5,201 bases of DNA from Methanimicrococcus sp034006575 (GCA_034006575.1 JAVESN010000102.1:1-5201), one strand, 5' to 3'; positions 1 through 4,628 are shown, numbered from the stretch's first letter. Notes: generated from the letters alone by a model not told the origin. A program made the numbers and translations.

Positions 1-27
1 TATTTTAAAGAACACTTACAAACTCTC

Positions 28-38
28 TTTTTAAAATA
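28..38 (+). promoter_or_regulatory. TATA-like element before tRNA-Thr
   Basis: An AT-rich TTTTTAAAATA block lies 13-23 bases before the mature tRNA 5' end; a second candidate, TATTTTAAA, sits at 1-9. Archaeal TATA boxes are normally centred about 26 bases before the start of transcription, so either could serve depending on the leader length. In such AT-rich sequence the assignment is weak. Confidence 0.3.
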
Positions 39-51
39 GAATTAAAAAAGC

Positions 52-123
52 GCCGTTGTGGCTTAGCGGTATAGCGGCTGATTCGTAATCAGCAGGTCGG
101 GGGTTCAAGTCCCCCCAACGGCT
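52..123 (+). tRNA. tRNA-Thr (anticodon CGU)
   Basis: The full cloverleaf can be folded by eye. The acceptor stem GCCGTTG (52-58) pairs with CAACGGC (116-122). The D arm runs from 61 to 75. The anticodon stem GCTGA/TCAGC encloses the loop TTCGTAA, giving anticodon CGT (84-86), which reads ACG threonine codons. The T stem is five G-C pairs (99-103 with 111-115) around TTCAAGT. The discriminator base is T at 123, as is usual for archaeal tRNA-Thr, whereas bacteria use A. No CCA is encoded, so it must be added by CCA-adding enzyme. No intron is present. A T-run starts at the 3' end. Confidence 0.97.
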
Positions 124-128
124 TTTTT
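123..128 (+). terminator. T-run terminator of tRNA-Thr
   Basis: Six T residues begin at the discriminator base. Archaeal RNA polymerase terminates at T-runs without needing a hairpin, so this probably ends the tRNA transcript. Confidence 0.5.
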
Positions 129-175
129 CGGCGGGATGAACTCCCACTCCAAAAACGGCAATTTTCGCATTTATC

Positions 176-200
176 ATTTTATTTTATTTTATTTTATTTT
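176..200. repeat. ATTTT microsatellite, 5 copies
   Basis: Five perfect copies of ATTTT stand in tandem in the 160-bp spacer between tRNA-Thr and the toxin gene. The same spacer holds a perfect 16-bp AT palindrome at 243-258. No gene is visible in the spacer. The repeat is a likely slippage site with no assigned role. Confidence 0.9.
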
Positions 201-242
201 AATAACTTCTTTTAGTTTATCAAAAAATAGATAAGTATTTAG

Positions 243-258
243 AATATTATATAATATT
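243..258. repeat. 16-bp AT-only palindrome downstream of toxin gene
   Basis: AATATTATATAATATT is its own reverse complement. It lies 25 bases beyond the toxin stop codon. Because it consists only of A and T it could arise by chance or act as part of the transcript 3' end; no function can be assigned. Confidence 0.5.
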
Positions 259-283
259 TTATATTTTCCATTTCAAAATAAAA

Positions 284-595
284 TCAAACAATATCGCCTA
301 TATTCCGCCTGTTATAAACAAAACGCCTCAATTCAACAACATCATCAATGACAACGTAATAAATAACATAATTTCGAACACGAATACGATAATAGGGAAT
401 TTTTCGTTCATTTTTTGAAAAGTAAGGCTTATAAGATAACGGTGAATAAAGCCTGCCCGCAACCGCTTGATTCATATCATCAAATAATCGTTCCGCGGCA
501 GCAGTATTTTGAATTTTGTATTTAATATAACGCATGACAGCGGCAACATCTTGTTCATGTGTCGGCAAATAACGCACTTTATATTTCGTCTTCAT
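284..595 (-). CDS. Type II toxin, RelE/ParE family
   Basis: This 103-residue basic protein has the length and pattern of RelE/ParE-fold toxins. The N-terminal strand YKVRYL is followed by helices (about residues 13-48). A central stretch ends in IPYYRIRVRNYVIYYVVID (66-84), and the C-terminal strand is VELRRFVYNRRNI (87-99), where family members carry conserved arginines. RelE members cleave mRNA on the ribosome and ParE members poison gyrase; the sequence does not decide between them. The ATG at 595 lies inside the antitoxin gene, giving a 17-nt overlap. Only a weak GGAT precedes it, so translation is probably coupled to that of the antitoxin. The gene ends in TGA. The family call is firm; the target is unknown. 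Confidence 0.88.
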   Translation of the reverse strand: MKTKYKVRYLPTHEQDVAAVMRYIKYKIQNTAAAERLFDDMNQAVAGRLYSPLSYKPYFSKNERKIPYYRIRVRNYVIYYVVIDDVVELRRFVYNRRNIGDIV

Positions 596-854
596 GTATA
601 ATATCCATTATCCGTGAAACAAATTCCGCGTGAGTGTAACGAACATCAGATTCTTCAGCGGCACGATCCGCTTCATCCAACAACATTTCGATATGATCAA
701 TATCTTCTGTCAATTCTGAATATTTTTCCAAACTCATAACAACAGCAGTCCCGTAACCATTTTTAGTCAGATAAACAGGGTCGTCATTTTTAATAATTGA
801 TTCGATTTCCGGATATTTATTCCGTAAATCCGTAACCGGTCTGATTTGCATCAT
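579..854 (-). CDS. Type II antitoxin, Phd/YefM family
   Basis: This 91-residue protein begins with the Phd/YefM DNA-binding fold: PVTDLRNKYPEIESII (6-21), then DDPVYLTKNGYGTAVVMSLEKYSEL (24-48), the most recognisable signature of the family. The acidic C-terminal half (about 50-91) is where Phd-type antitoxins wrap around and neutralise the toxin. Two ATG codons stand in tandem at 854 and 851; AAGGAGA at 863-869 is spaced 8 bases from the first and 11 from the second, so the first is preferred. The antitoxin gene precedes and overlaps its toxin, the classical order. The dimer probably represses its own promoter through the inverted repeat at 882-907. Confidence 0.92.
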   Translation of the reverse strand: MMQIRPVTDLRNKYPEIESIIKNDDPVYLTKNGYGTAVVMSLEKYSELTEDIDHIEMLLDEADRAAEESDVRYTHAEFVSRIMDIIHEDEI

Positions 855-862
855 TTGAATCT

Positions 863-869
863 TCTCCTT
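863..869 (-). promoter_or_regulatory. Ribosome binding site of antitoxin gene
   Basis: AAGGAGA on the - strand, 8 bases before the upstream ATG of the tandem pair. It is much stronger than anything before the toxin start and so favours higher antitoxin synthesis. Confidence 0.8.
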
Positions 870-881
870 TCAGTTAATCTT

Positions 882-907
882 AATTCTATCAGGATACTGA
901 TAGAATT
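882..907. promoter_or_regulatory. Operator candidate: 11-bp inverted repeat before the TA operon
   Basis: AATTCTATCAG (882-892) and its exact reverse complement CTGATAGAATT (897-907) are separated by four bases. The repeat lies 28 bp upstream of the antitoxin start and next to the likely TATA box, so a bound protein would cover the transcription start. Phd/YefM antitoxins are known to autorepress by binding palindromes at this place. The symmetry is seen directly; the binding is inferred. Confidence 0.75.
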
Positions 908-908
908 C

Positions 909-918
909 TATATTAATT
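909..918 (-). promoter_or_regulatory. TATA-box candidate of the TA operon
   Basis: On the - strand this reads AATTAATATA. Transcription starting about 26 bases downstream would begin within the inverted repeat at 882-907, with a leader of roughly 30 bases before the antitoxin ATG. The AT-rich background makes the exact box uncertain. Confidence 0.4.
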
Positions 919-1002
919 CATCACATTTTTAATTTTTAGAGGGCACAGTTTCAAAAAATCTGAGAGATTATTTTCAATTCGTTTTCTACAATTTTGATTT
1001 AA

Positions 1003-1033
1003 CTATATATTTTATTGACAAAATCTATATATT
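1003..1033 (+). promoter_or_regulatory. Two CTATATATT boxes, candidate promoter of the small ORF
   Basis: CTATATATT occurs twice, at 1003-1011 and 1025-1033, 22 bp apart. Both resemble archaeal TATA boxes. Initiation from the second would start near 1055, giving a leader of about 54 bases that contains the small hairpin at 1075-1090. The reading is inferred from position only. Confidence 0.4.
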
Positions 1034-1074
1034 GGCTGTAAACTATTATCGCCTTGTCAGTAGACAAAAAAAGT

Positions 1075-1090
1075 ATTCACAAAAGTGAAT
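1075..1090 (+). other. Leader hairpin before the small ORF
   Basis: ATTCAC and GTGAAT form a perfect six-pair stem with an AAAA loop, ending 18 bases before the ATG at 1109 and 6 bases before the AAGGTGAT site. A second five-pair stem, TTGTC/GACAA with a four-base loop, lies just upstream at 1054-1067. These could influence translation or be operator half-sites; neither is proven. Confidence 0.4.
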
Positions 1091-1108
1091 GGAAAAAAGG
1101 TGATAACC

Positions 1109-1192
1109 ATGTTTGAGGAAGATTTCTTTGAAGAAAAAGAATCATTTCAAACAAGAAAAAACATTTTCGCCTATGATGACCGGTACGCGTAG
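1109..1192 (+). CDS. Candidate 27-residue acidic small protein, amber stop
   Basis: An ATG at 1109 is preceded, four bases away, by AAGGTGAT (1097-1104), one of the best ribosome binding sites in the window. The product starts MFEEDFFEEKESFQTRK and ends AYDDRYA before TAG at 1190-1192; it holds eight acidic and five phenylalanine residues. If TAG were read through (for example as pyrrolysine) the frame would add DLEKCFRLQK and stop at TGA 1223-1225, giving 38 residues. It resembles no family I recognise. It may be a real small protein, the 5' stub of a decayed gene, or chance. The ribosome binding site, the TATA boxes upstream and the terminator-like hairpin downstream favour a transcribed unit. 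Confidence 0.45.
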   Translation: MFEEDFFEEKESFQTRKNIFAYDDRYA

Positions 1193-1252
1193 GATTTGGA
1201 GAAATGTTTTCGATTGCAGAAATGAACAATCGAAAAGAAAACAAAAACAATT

Positions 1253-1287
1253 TGAATTTTTGAGTGAAAACTCAAAAATTCATTTTT
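1253..1287 (+). terminator. 13-bp hairpin with GAAA loop and T-run
   Basis: TGAATTTTTGAGT (1253-1265) pairs perfectly with ACTCAAAAATTCA (1270-1282) around a GAAA tetraloop, and is followed by TTTTT. It lies 60 bases beyond the small ORF and 110 bases beyond the end of the convergent ASCH gene, so it can act as a terminator for the + strand and perhaps both strands. AATTCA (1277-1282) can instead pair with TGAATT (1287-1292), forming an alternative hairpin. The remaining sequence up to 1392 is AT-rich and shows no gene. Confidence 0.6.
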
Positions 1288-1392
1288 GAATTATTTTTAA
1301 AAAAATAGATTTAACTTAAAAAAACTATTGATATATATTATAAATAGCTAATAAATAACAAATAAATTGTAACTAAACACAACACATTCAAT

Positions 1393-1761
1393 TCAAAGAT
1401 AAACAAATGATTGGGGTGCATTTAAAATTCCATAATCGGAAAGATTCTTTGGAATGTCATATCGTGTTATTTTTCCGAATTGATAGGCAATTGCTTTATC
1501 TCGTCCATTAAAATAATCATCGAAGAATGTTTTACTGATTCCGGCAAATTCCTGCGTTTTTTCCCAAACAATCGACGGATTATCTTCAATGATATCTATC
1601 ACCTCGGCTTCTGCCACAACTTGCATTATCGGCGAAGTTGAATATATTATAATTTTTGTAATAGGGGATCGGCATCGAACTTTTCGAAATTCAAAACGTT
1701 TTGTCCCTAAAAGTATATTTTCAACATGTTTTGGATGAATTGATAATAACATTTGACACAT
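1393..1761 (-). CDS. ASCH-domain protein, second gene of GNAT-PUA/ASCH operon
   Basis: The start chosen is the ATG at 1761, giving 122 residues, because AAGGGAG (1768-1774) stands six bases before it and the domain begins at once; an upstream ATG at 1830 in frame would add 23 residues with no family match. The protein reads as one ASCH (PUA-like beta-barrel) domain: LLSIHPKHVENILLGTKRF (5-23) followed by EFRK, IIIYSTSPIMQVVAEAEV (37-54), AGISKTFFDDYF (73-84), AIAYQFGKI (90-98) and APQSFVYL (115-122). ASCH domains are predicted to bind RNA or nucleotides, and some members hydrolyse modified nucleosides. The gene overlaps the preceding GNAT-PUA gene by 41 nt, so the two are surely co-transcribed and probably act together. 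The specific substrate is unknown. Confidence 0.85.
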   Translation of the reverse strand: MCQMLLSIHPKHVENILLGTKRFEFRKVRCRSPITKIIIYSTSPIMQVVAEAEVIDIIEDNPSIVWEKTQEFAGISKTFFDDYFNGRDKAIAYQFGKITRYDIPKNLSDYGILNAPQSFVYL

Positions 1762-2839
1762 CGATATCTCCCTTCTGAAGTATTTTTTGAAATTGATCCG
1801 GACGGAGATGAACCTCTGTCGGATATACATCCGGCAATGACCATAAATCGTTTTCAGATAGCCAAGCTTGATTTACATTATTTCCGCTGCCGAAATATCC
1901 ATAATACAACATTTCAATAATCATTAAATTTTTATCATTTTGATATTTTGCAGCAAGATCTTCTTTGTCAAAAACGGATTTATTTCCGATTTTTTCAAGT
2001 AATTCTTCTAAACTCATTAATTTCTTGTGGTTTAATTTAACTTGGAGAACATTTGAAACAATACAAAAAGAAGTTAAACAGGATTTATATTTCGGTTTTT
2101 GTCCATCTTTTTTTGTATATTTTCGATATATAAATATCGGTTCCCCTATTTGATAATGAGGCAATTTAAATTGATTACCGATATATATTTTACTCATACC
2201 ATTTGAAACCGAAAGAGAAAGTTGTTCTTGAAACGTTCTGCTTAATTCCGAATAAGGGAATAACGTATCATGATAATAGTCATTGACAATCAAATAACCT
2301 GCTTTTTTAAAATTTGGATTTATAAATGGAAAAGATTTGTACGGCGTACTGTAATCAATGTCAAAACGACTTTTAAGATAAACACATTCTCCATTTAAAT
2401 TATGACCGACCAATTGAAAACCAAATATTTCCAACTGTTTTATAAGAAGCTTATGTTTTTCAAAAACTGTGATATATATTTCATTTTGACTGGATTTTTG
2501 CCATTCCCATAAAGCTAACCCAAGGGCTCCTTCTCCAAGTCTTTGTCTTCGATAACGTTCTGCAATAAACAACGTGCTGATTTTTTTTCGAGAATTGATT
2601 GGAAGAATTTTTTCTTTAAGGGGGATGGATTCATTTTCATCTTTAAGACAAATAAAAGCTCCTAATCCATCATCGTCTTTAAAAACCAGAGCTTCTGCAC
2701 CTTCGATTCCTTTTTTTGAGAACCAGGCTTCAAACCCAATATTTTTTTCATCCGCCGGATAATCAAATTTTAAAGAATCGAAAAAGGAGTCTTGTATATC
2801 AATATCACTAAATTTTTTTAATTCAAATTTTCCAGCCAT
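1721..2839 (-). CDS. GNAT acetyltransferase fused to a PUA/ASCH-like domain
   Basis: The start chosen is the ATG at 2839 (372 residues): AGGTGA (2845-2850) stands five bases before it, and the in-frame GTG at 2848 is part of that site. The N-terminal part (to about residue 160) is a GNAT fold with the acetyl-CoA loop RYRRQRLGEGALG (95-107), a Q/RxxGxG/A signature, followed by the helix LALWEWQ and the strand EIYITVFEKH. The C-terminal part (about 205-365) has a PUA/EVE/ASCH-like pattern: IGEPIFIYRKYTKKD (231-245), YKSCLTSFCIV (251-261), then IGNKSVFDKEDLAAKY (284-299). Such a fusion suggests that the barrel recognises an RNA or nucleotide and the GNAT part acetylates a linked target. It is the first gene of an operon with a second ASCH protein. 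The substrate is not known. Confidence 0.85.
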   Translation of the reverse strand: MAGKFELKKFSDIDIQDSFFDSLKFDYPADEKNIGFEAWFSKKGIEGAEALVFKDDDGLGAFICLKDENESIPLKEKILPINSRKKISTLFIAERYRRQRLGEGALGLALWEWQKSSQNEIYITVFEKHKLLIKQLEIFGFQLVGHNLNGECVYLKSRFDIDYSTPYKSFPFINPNFKKAGYLIVNDYYHDTLFPYSELSRTFQEQLSLSVSNGMSKIYIGNQFKLPHYQIGEPIFIYRKYTKKDGQKPKYKSCLTSFCIVSNVLQVKLNHKKLMSLEELLEKIGNKSVFDKEDLAAKYQNDKNLMIIEMLYYGYFGSGNNVNQAWLSENDLWSLPDVYPTEVHLRPDQFQKILQKGDIDVSNVIINSSKTC

Positions 2840-2844
2840 TTTAT

Positions 2845-2850
2845 TCACCT
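2845..2850 (-). promoter_or_regulatory. Ribosome binding site that fixes the GNAT-PUA start
   Basis: AGGTGA on the - strand, five bases before the ATG at 2839. It includes the GTG at 2846-2848, which could be mistaken for an upstream start codon. Confidence 0.8.
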
Positions 2851-2943
2851 AAATCATTTTATAAATTTACATGAATTTTGTCTGAGGATAAATCAACATT
2901 CAATTCAGTAAACTCTTTATCACATTAAAAAAATGAGAAGAGC

Positions 2944-2953
2944 TTTATATAAA
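2944..2953 (-). promoter_or_regulatory. TATA box candidate of the GNAT-PUA/ASCH operon
   Basis: TTTATATAAA is a close match to the archaeal TATA consensus and is palindromic. On the - strand it would start transcription near 2922, a leader of about 80 bases. A second AT-rich candidate (AATTTATAAAA on the - strand at 2855-2865) lies too close to the start codon to give a leader with the ribosome binding site. Confidence 0.5.
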
Positions 2954-3000
2954 ACTGCCGAAATACTCAAAATGAAAAATCAGCCATATGTTTAAAATGT

Positions 3001-3022
3001 AAAAAAATCAAAATCAAAAAAA
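3001..3022 (-). terminator. T-run terminator of the tRNA-Pro genes
   Basis: Directly after the tRNA-Pro(CGG) 3' end, the - strand carries T-runs of 8, 4 and 7 residues broken by GA. This matches archaeal T-rich termination. No comparable run follows tRNA-Pro(UGG), so both tRNAs may share one transcript. Confidence 0.55.
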
Positions 3023-3097
3023 TGGGATAGCGCGGATTTGAACCGCAGTCCGAACGTCCCGAACGTCCGAGGATGGACCAAGCTACCCTACTATCCC
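3023..3097 (-). tRNA. tRNA-Pro (anticodon CGG)
   Basis: The acceptor stem GGGATAG pairs with CTATCCC and the discriminator is A. The anticodon stem GGACG/CGTTC encloses the loop TTCGGGA, so the anticodon is CGG followed by G37, the pattern of proline tRNAs; it reads CCG. The T arm carries GCGG-TTCAAAT-CCGC. No CCA is encoded and no intron is present. It is the downstream member of a tandem pair with a second tRNA-Pro 75 bp away. Confidence 0.96.
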
Positions 3098-3172
3098 ATG
3101 TTGAAAAGAAGAATTCAAATGTGAGAAATTTTTCGGGATTCAATTAAAGCGTATTTTCATATTTTAATCTTA

Positions 3173-3247
3173 TGGGATAGCGCGGATTTGAACCGCGGTC
3201 CAAGCGTCCCAAACGCTCGAGGATGGACCAAGCTACCCTACTATCCC
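3173..3247 (-). tRNA. tRNA-Pro (anticodon UGG)
   Basis: It has the same length, acceptor stem and D arm as the neighbouring tRNA-Pro(CGG). The anticodon stem GAGCG/CGCTT encloses the loop TTTGGGA, giving anticodon TGG with G37; it reads CCA and by wobble other proline codons. The T stem CGCGG/CCGCG has a C-G pair where the sister has T-G. No CCA is encoded. The two genes differ at only about seven positions, mostly compensated within stems, and are clearly a tandem duplication that diverged into isoacceptors. Confidence 0.96.
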
Positions 3248-3324
3248 AATGATACAATGATGTGTTTGCAGTCGTTTTTGTAATTCATTTTACAGAATCA
3301 ACGGACATTAAAACACTTTCTGAC

Positions 3325-3332
3325 TTATATAT
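3325..3332 (-). promoter_or_regulatory. TATA box candidate for the tRNA-Pro genes
   Basis: ATATATAA on the - strand, about 78 bases before the mature tRNA-Pro(UGG) 5' end. Use of this box would give a 5' leader of around 50 bases to be removed by RNase P. No better TATA-like sequence is closer. Confidence 0.4.
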
Positions 3333-3479
3333 GTTTTGATGTCTGAAGAATCCGATATTGATTTGAGTTTTGAAGTTTCAAATTTGAGTATTTTTAGGGT
3401 TTGAGGCGTTTAAATTTTTAAGATTTGTGTTTTTATTTTTGCCAAAAATCAATAATTCAAATATCTTTGAAAAAATATC

Positions 3480-3493
3480 AAAAACGCGTTTTT
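3480..3493 (-). terminator. Palindrome after ubiX, possible terminator
   Basis: AAAAACGCGTTTTT is a perfect 14-bp palindrome 26 bases beyond the ubiX stop. On the - strand it is followed by GATATTTTTTC, so a weak stem plus T-run, or the T-run alone, could end the operon transcript. Confidence 0.4.
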
Positions 3494-3518
3494 CATTTGT
3501 ATTGGGTTTTTGAAAGAT

Positions 3519-4076
3519 TCAATCTGTTTTCCAACGTTTGTACACATGATTTTCAACGCCCGCCAAATCTAACGCGCGACCCGCCATTATGTTGTACAAA
3601 TCGTCAATCGTTTCCGGGCGGCTGTAAAATCCGGGGCTGGCCGGTAAAATTGTTGCGCCCGCTTTTTTAGCGGTCACCATATTTTCCAAATGAATCAAAT
3701 TGAAAGGCGTTTCACGAACCATTAAAACCAATTTTCGTTCTTCTTTTAAACAAACATCCGCCGCGCGAACCAATAAATTATCGGAAATGCCGTTTGCGAC
3801 TTGACCCAGCGTTTTCATACTGCACGGCGCAACAATCATTCCGGCCGTCGGATAAGAGCCGCTTGCAATCGGGGAGAAAAAATCCTTTTCATCCCACACG
3901 AAATCCGCCAATGCTTTGACATCATCGACGTTTCGACTCGTTTCTGTTTGAATAATAGATTCGGCCGCTTTTGTTAAAACCAAATGCGTTTGAATTTCCA
4001 TTTCTTTTAATATTTCCAATAAACGAATGCCGTAACCGACACCGGACGCCCCGCTGATTCCTATAATGATTTCCAT
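3519..4076 (-). CDS. ubiX: Flavin prenyltransferase UbiX
   Basis: UbiX joins a dimethylallyl group from dimethylallyl phosphate to FMN, making prenylated FMN, the cofactor of UbiD-type decarboxylases. The 185-residue length is normal. Against the Pseudomonas aeruginosa enzyme, recalled from memory, the key residues are all present: Ser11 in GISGASG, Glu45 in TETS, Arg104 in RAADV, Glu122 in RETPF, Tyr151 in PGFY and Arg167 in MAGR. The flavin-binding stretch ASGSYPTAGMIVAPCS spans 71-86. The ATG at 4076 has AGAGG seven bases upstream. It follows the LpdD-like gene by 53 bases on the same strand. No UbiD gene is in view; in archaea one user of the cofactor is anhydromevalonate phosphate decarboxylase of the modified mevalonate pathway. 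Confidence 0.96.
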   Translation of the reverse strand: MEIIIGISGASGVGYGIRLLEILKEMEIQTHLVLTKAAESIIQTETSRNVDDVKALADFVWDEKDFFSPIASGSYPTAGMIVAPCSMKTLGQVANGISDNLLVRAADVCLKEERKLVLMVRETPFNLIHLENMVTAKKAGATILPASPGFYSRPETIDDLYNIMAGRALDLAGVENHVYKRWKTD

Positions 4077-4129
4077 GTTTTTTCCTCTGTTCTTGTTTTA
4101 GAATTTAAAATACAAACTTTAAAAAACGA

Positions 4130-4471
4130 TTATTGGTTAACATAATTTTGAATCAACTCGTAACAAGCCTTTTCAATTTCTTGAATTTCTTCAAGAGTGA
4201 TATTGTCCAAGTGAATGCCGACCGCAAACAAAACTGTTTTTTTTGTTTTTTTACAAATCGCTTTTGCGCCGAACAAAGCGATTTCTTCTTCTTTATGTCC
4301 CGGCGCAGATATAACAGACCCTGTCGTTCGTCCCGTTCCCGAATCAAAATAAGCCAGAGAAACAGCGCCTATATGCGCTTTTCCGCCTGTCAATATGAGA
4401 GATATGTCTTCGCCGATTTGTTTTTCTTCCAATGTTAAAGTCAATCGACCGACCGTTTTAGAGCTTTTCAT
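4130..4471 (-). CDS. LpdD-like prenylated-flavin chaperone (probable)
   Basis: This 113-residue soluble protein shows the pattern I recognise for the LpdD-like domain: IGEDISLILTGGKAHIGAVSLA (19-40), a conserved APGHKEEEIALFGA (56-69) and VGIHLDNITLEEI (84-96), with Gly-His-Lys and Gly-Ile-His as the likely key residues. LpdD was named as a gallate decarboxylase subunit in Lactobacillus and is thought to assist loading or maturation of prenylated flavin. Its place immediately before ubiX, same strand, supports that role. The ATG at 4471 has only a weak GGAT before it. The leader or promoter lies in or beyond the seven-copy repeat at 4513-4594. The family call is from memory and the chaperone function is inferred from family and context. 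Confidence 0.75.
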   Translation of the reverse strand: MKSSKTVGRLTLTLEEKQIGEDISLILTGGKAHIGAVSLAYFDSGTGRTTGSVISAPGHKEEEIALFGAKAICKKTKKTVLFAVGIHLDNITLEEIQEIEKACYELIQNYVNQ

Positions 4472-4512
4472 TTCAATCCGCTGGTTTTTTTTATTTTTAT
4501 TCTTTGTTTTTT

Positions 4513-4600
4513 ATTTGGTTTTTTATTTGGTTTTTTTATTTGGTTTTTTTATTTGGTTTTTTTATTTGGTTTTTTTATTTGGTTTTTTATTTGGTTTTTT
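4513..4600. repeat. Seven-copy 12/13-bp tandem repeat (ATTTGG plus T-run)
   Basis: ATTTGG recurs at 4513, 4525, 4538, 4551, 4564, 4577 and 4589, each followed by six or seven T. The spacings are 12, 13, 13, 13, 13 and 12. A degenerate unit precedes the array. It occupies the 237-bp spacer between the divergent LpdD-like and TatD-like genes, so it is in the promoter or leader of the former. On the - strand each unit reads CCAAATAAAAAA, resembling a weak BRE/TATA arrangement. Copy number and T-run length are likely to vary by slippage. Confidence 0.9.
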
Positions 4601-4628
4601 GTTTTTGCGTTTTGTTTGTTGATGAAAA

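Larger units (their letters stand above)
3248..3518. other. Non-coding AT-rich spacer
   Basis: No gene with a plausible start and ribosome binding site is seen on either strand between tRNA-Pro(UGG) and the end of the ubiX gene. It contains a likely tRNA promoter box near 3325 and the palindrome at 3480-3493. Sequences resembling box C/D guide motifs do not form a complete set. Confidence 0.6.

Noticed and set aside
52..123. tRNA-Thr as an att site with a duplicated 3' end.
   Set aside because: No second copy of the tRNA-Thr 3' end and no integrase gene were found in the window.
1762..1830. Upstream extension of the ASCH gene to an ATG at 1830.
   Set aside because: The added 23 residues match no ASCH N-terminus, while a strong ribosome binding site stands just before the ATG at 1761.
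1965..2762. Two + strand frames of 62 codons within the GNAT-PUA gene.
   Set aside because: Both lie antisense in a well-supported coding region and show no family resemblance.
3023..3247. Two near-identical 75-bp repeats 150 bp apart as a possible CRISPR.
   Set aside because: Each repeat folds into a complete proline tRNA and there are only two.
3250..3420. TGATGT and CTGA sequences suggesting a box C/D guide RNA.
   Set aside because: The boxes do not occur in the order and spacing required for C, D', C' and D.
3425..3670. A + strand frame of 81 codons.
   Set aside because: It runs antisense into ubiX, lacks any domain pattern and has no ribosome binding site.
4133..4438. + strand frame of 101 codons and a - strand frame of 64 codons in the LpdD-like gene.
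   Set aside because: They are out-of-frame readings of a gene with recognisable conserved motifs.
4395..4622. A + strand frame of 75 codons rich in Phe, Leu and Gly resembling a membrane peptide.
   Set aside because: It is simply the tandem ATTTGG/T-run array read as codons, starts inside the LpdD-like gene on the other strand and has no ribosome binding site.
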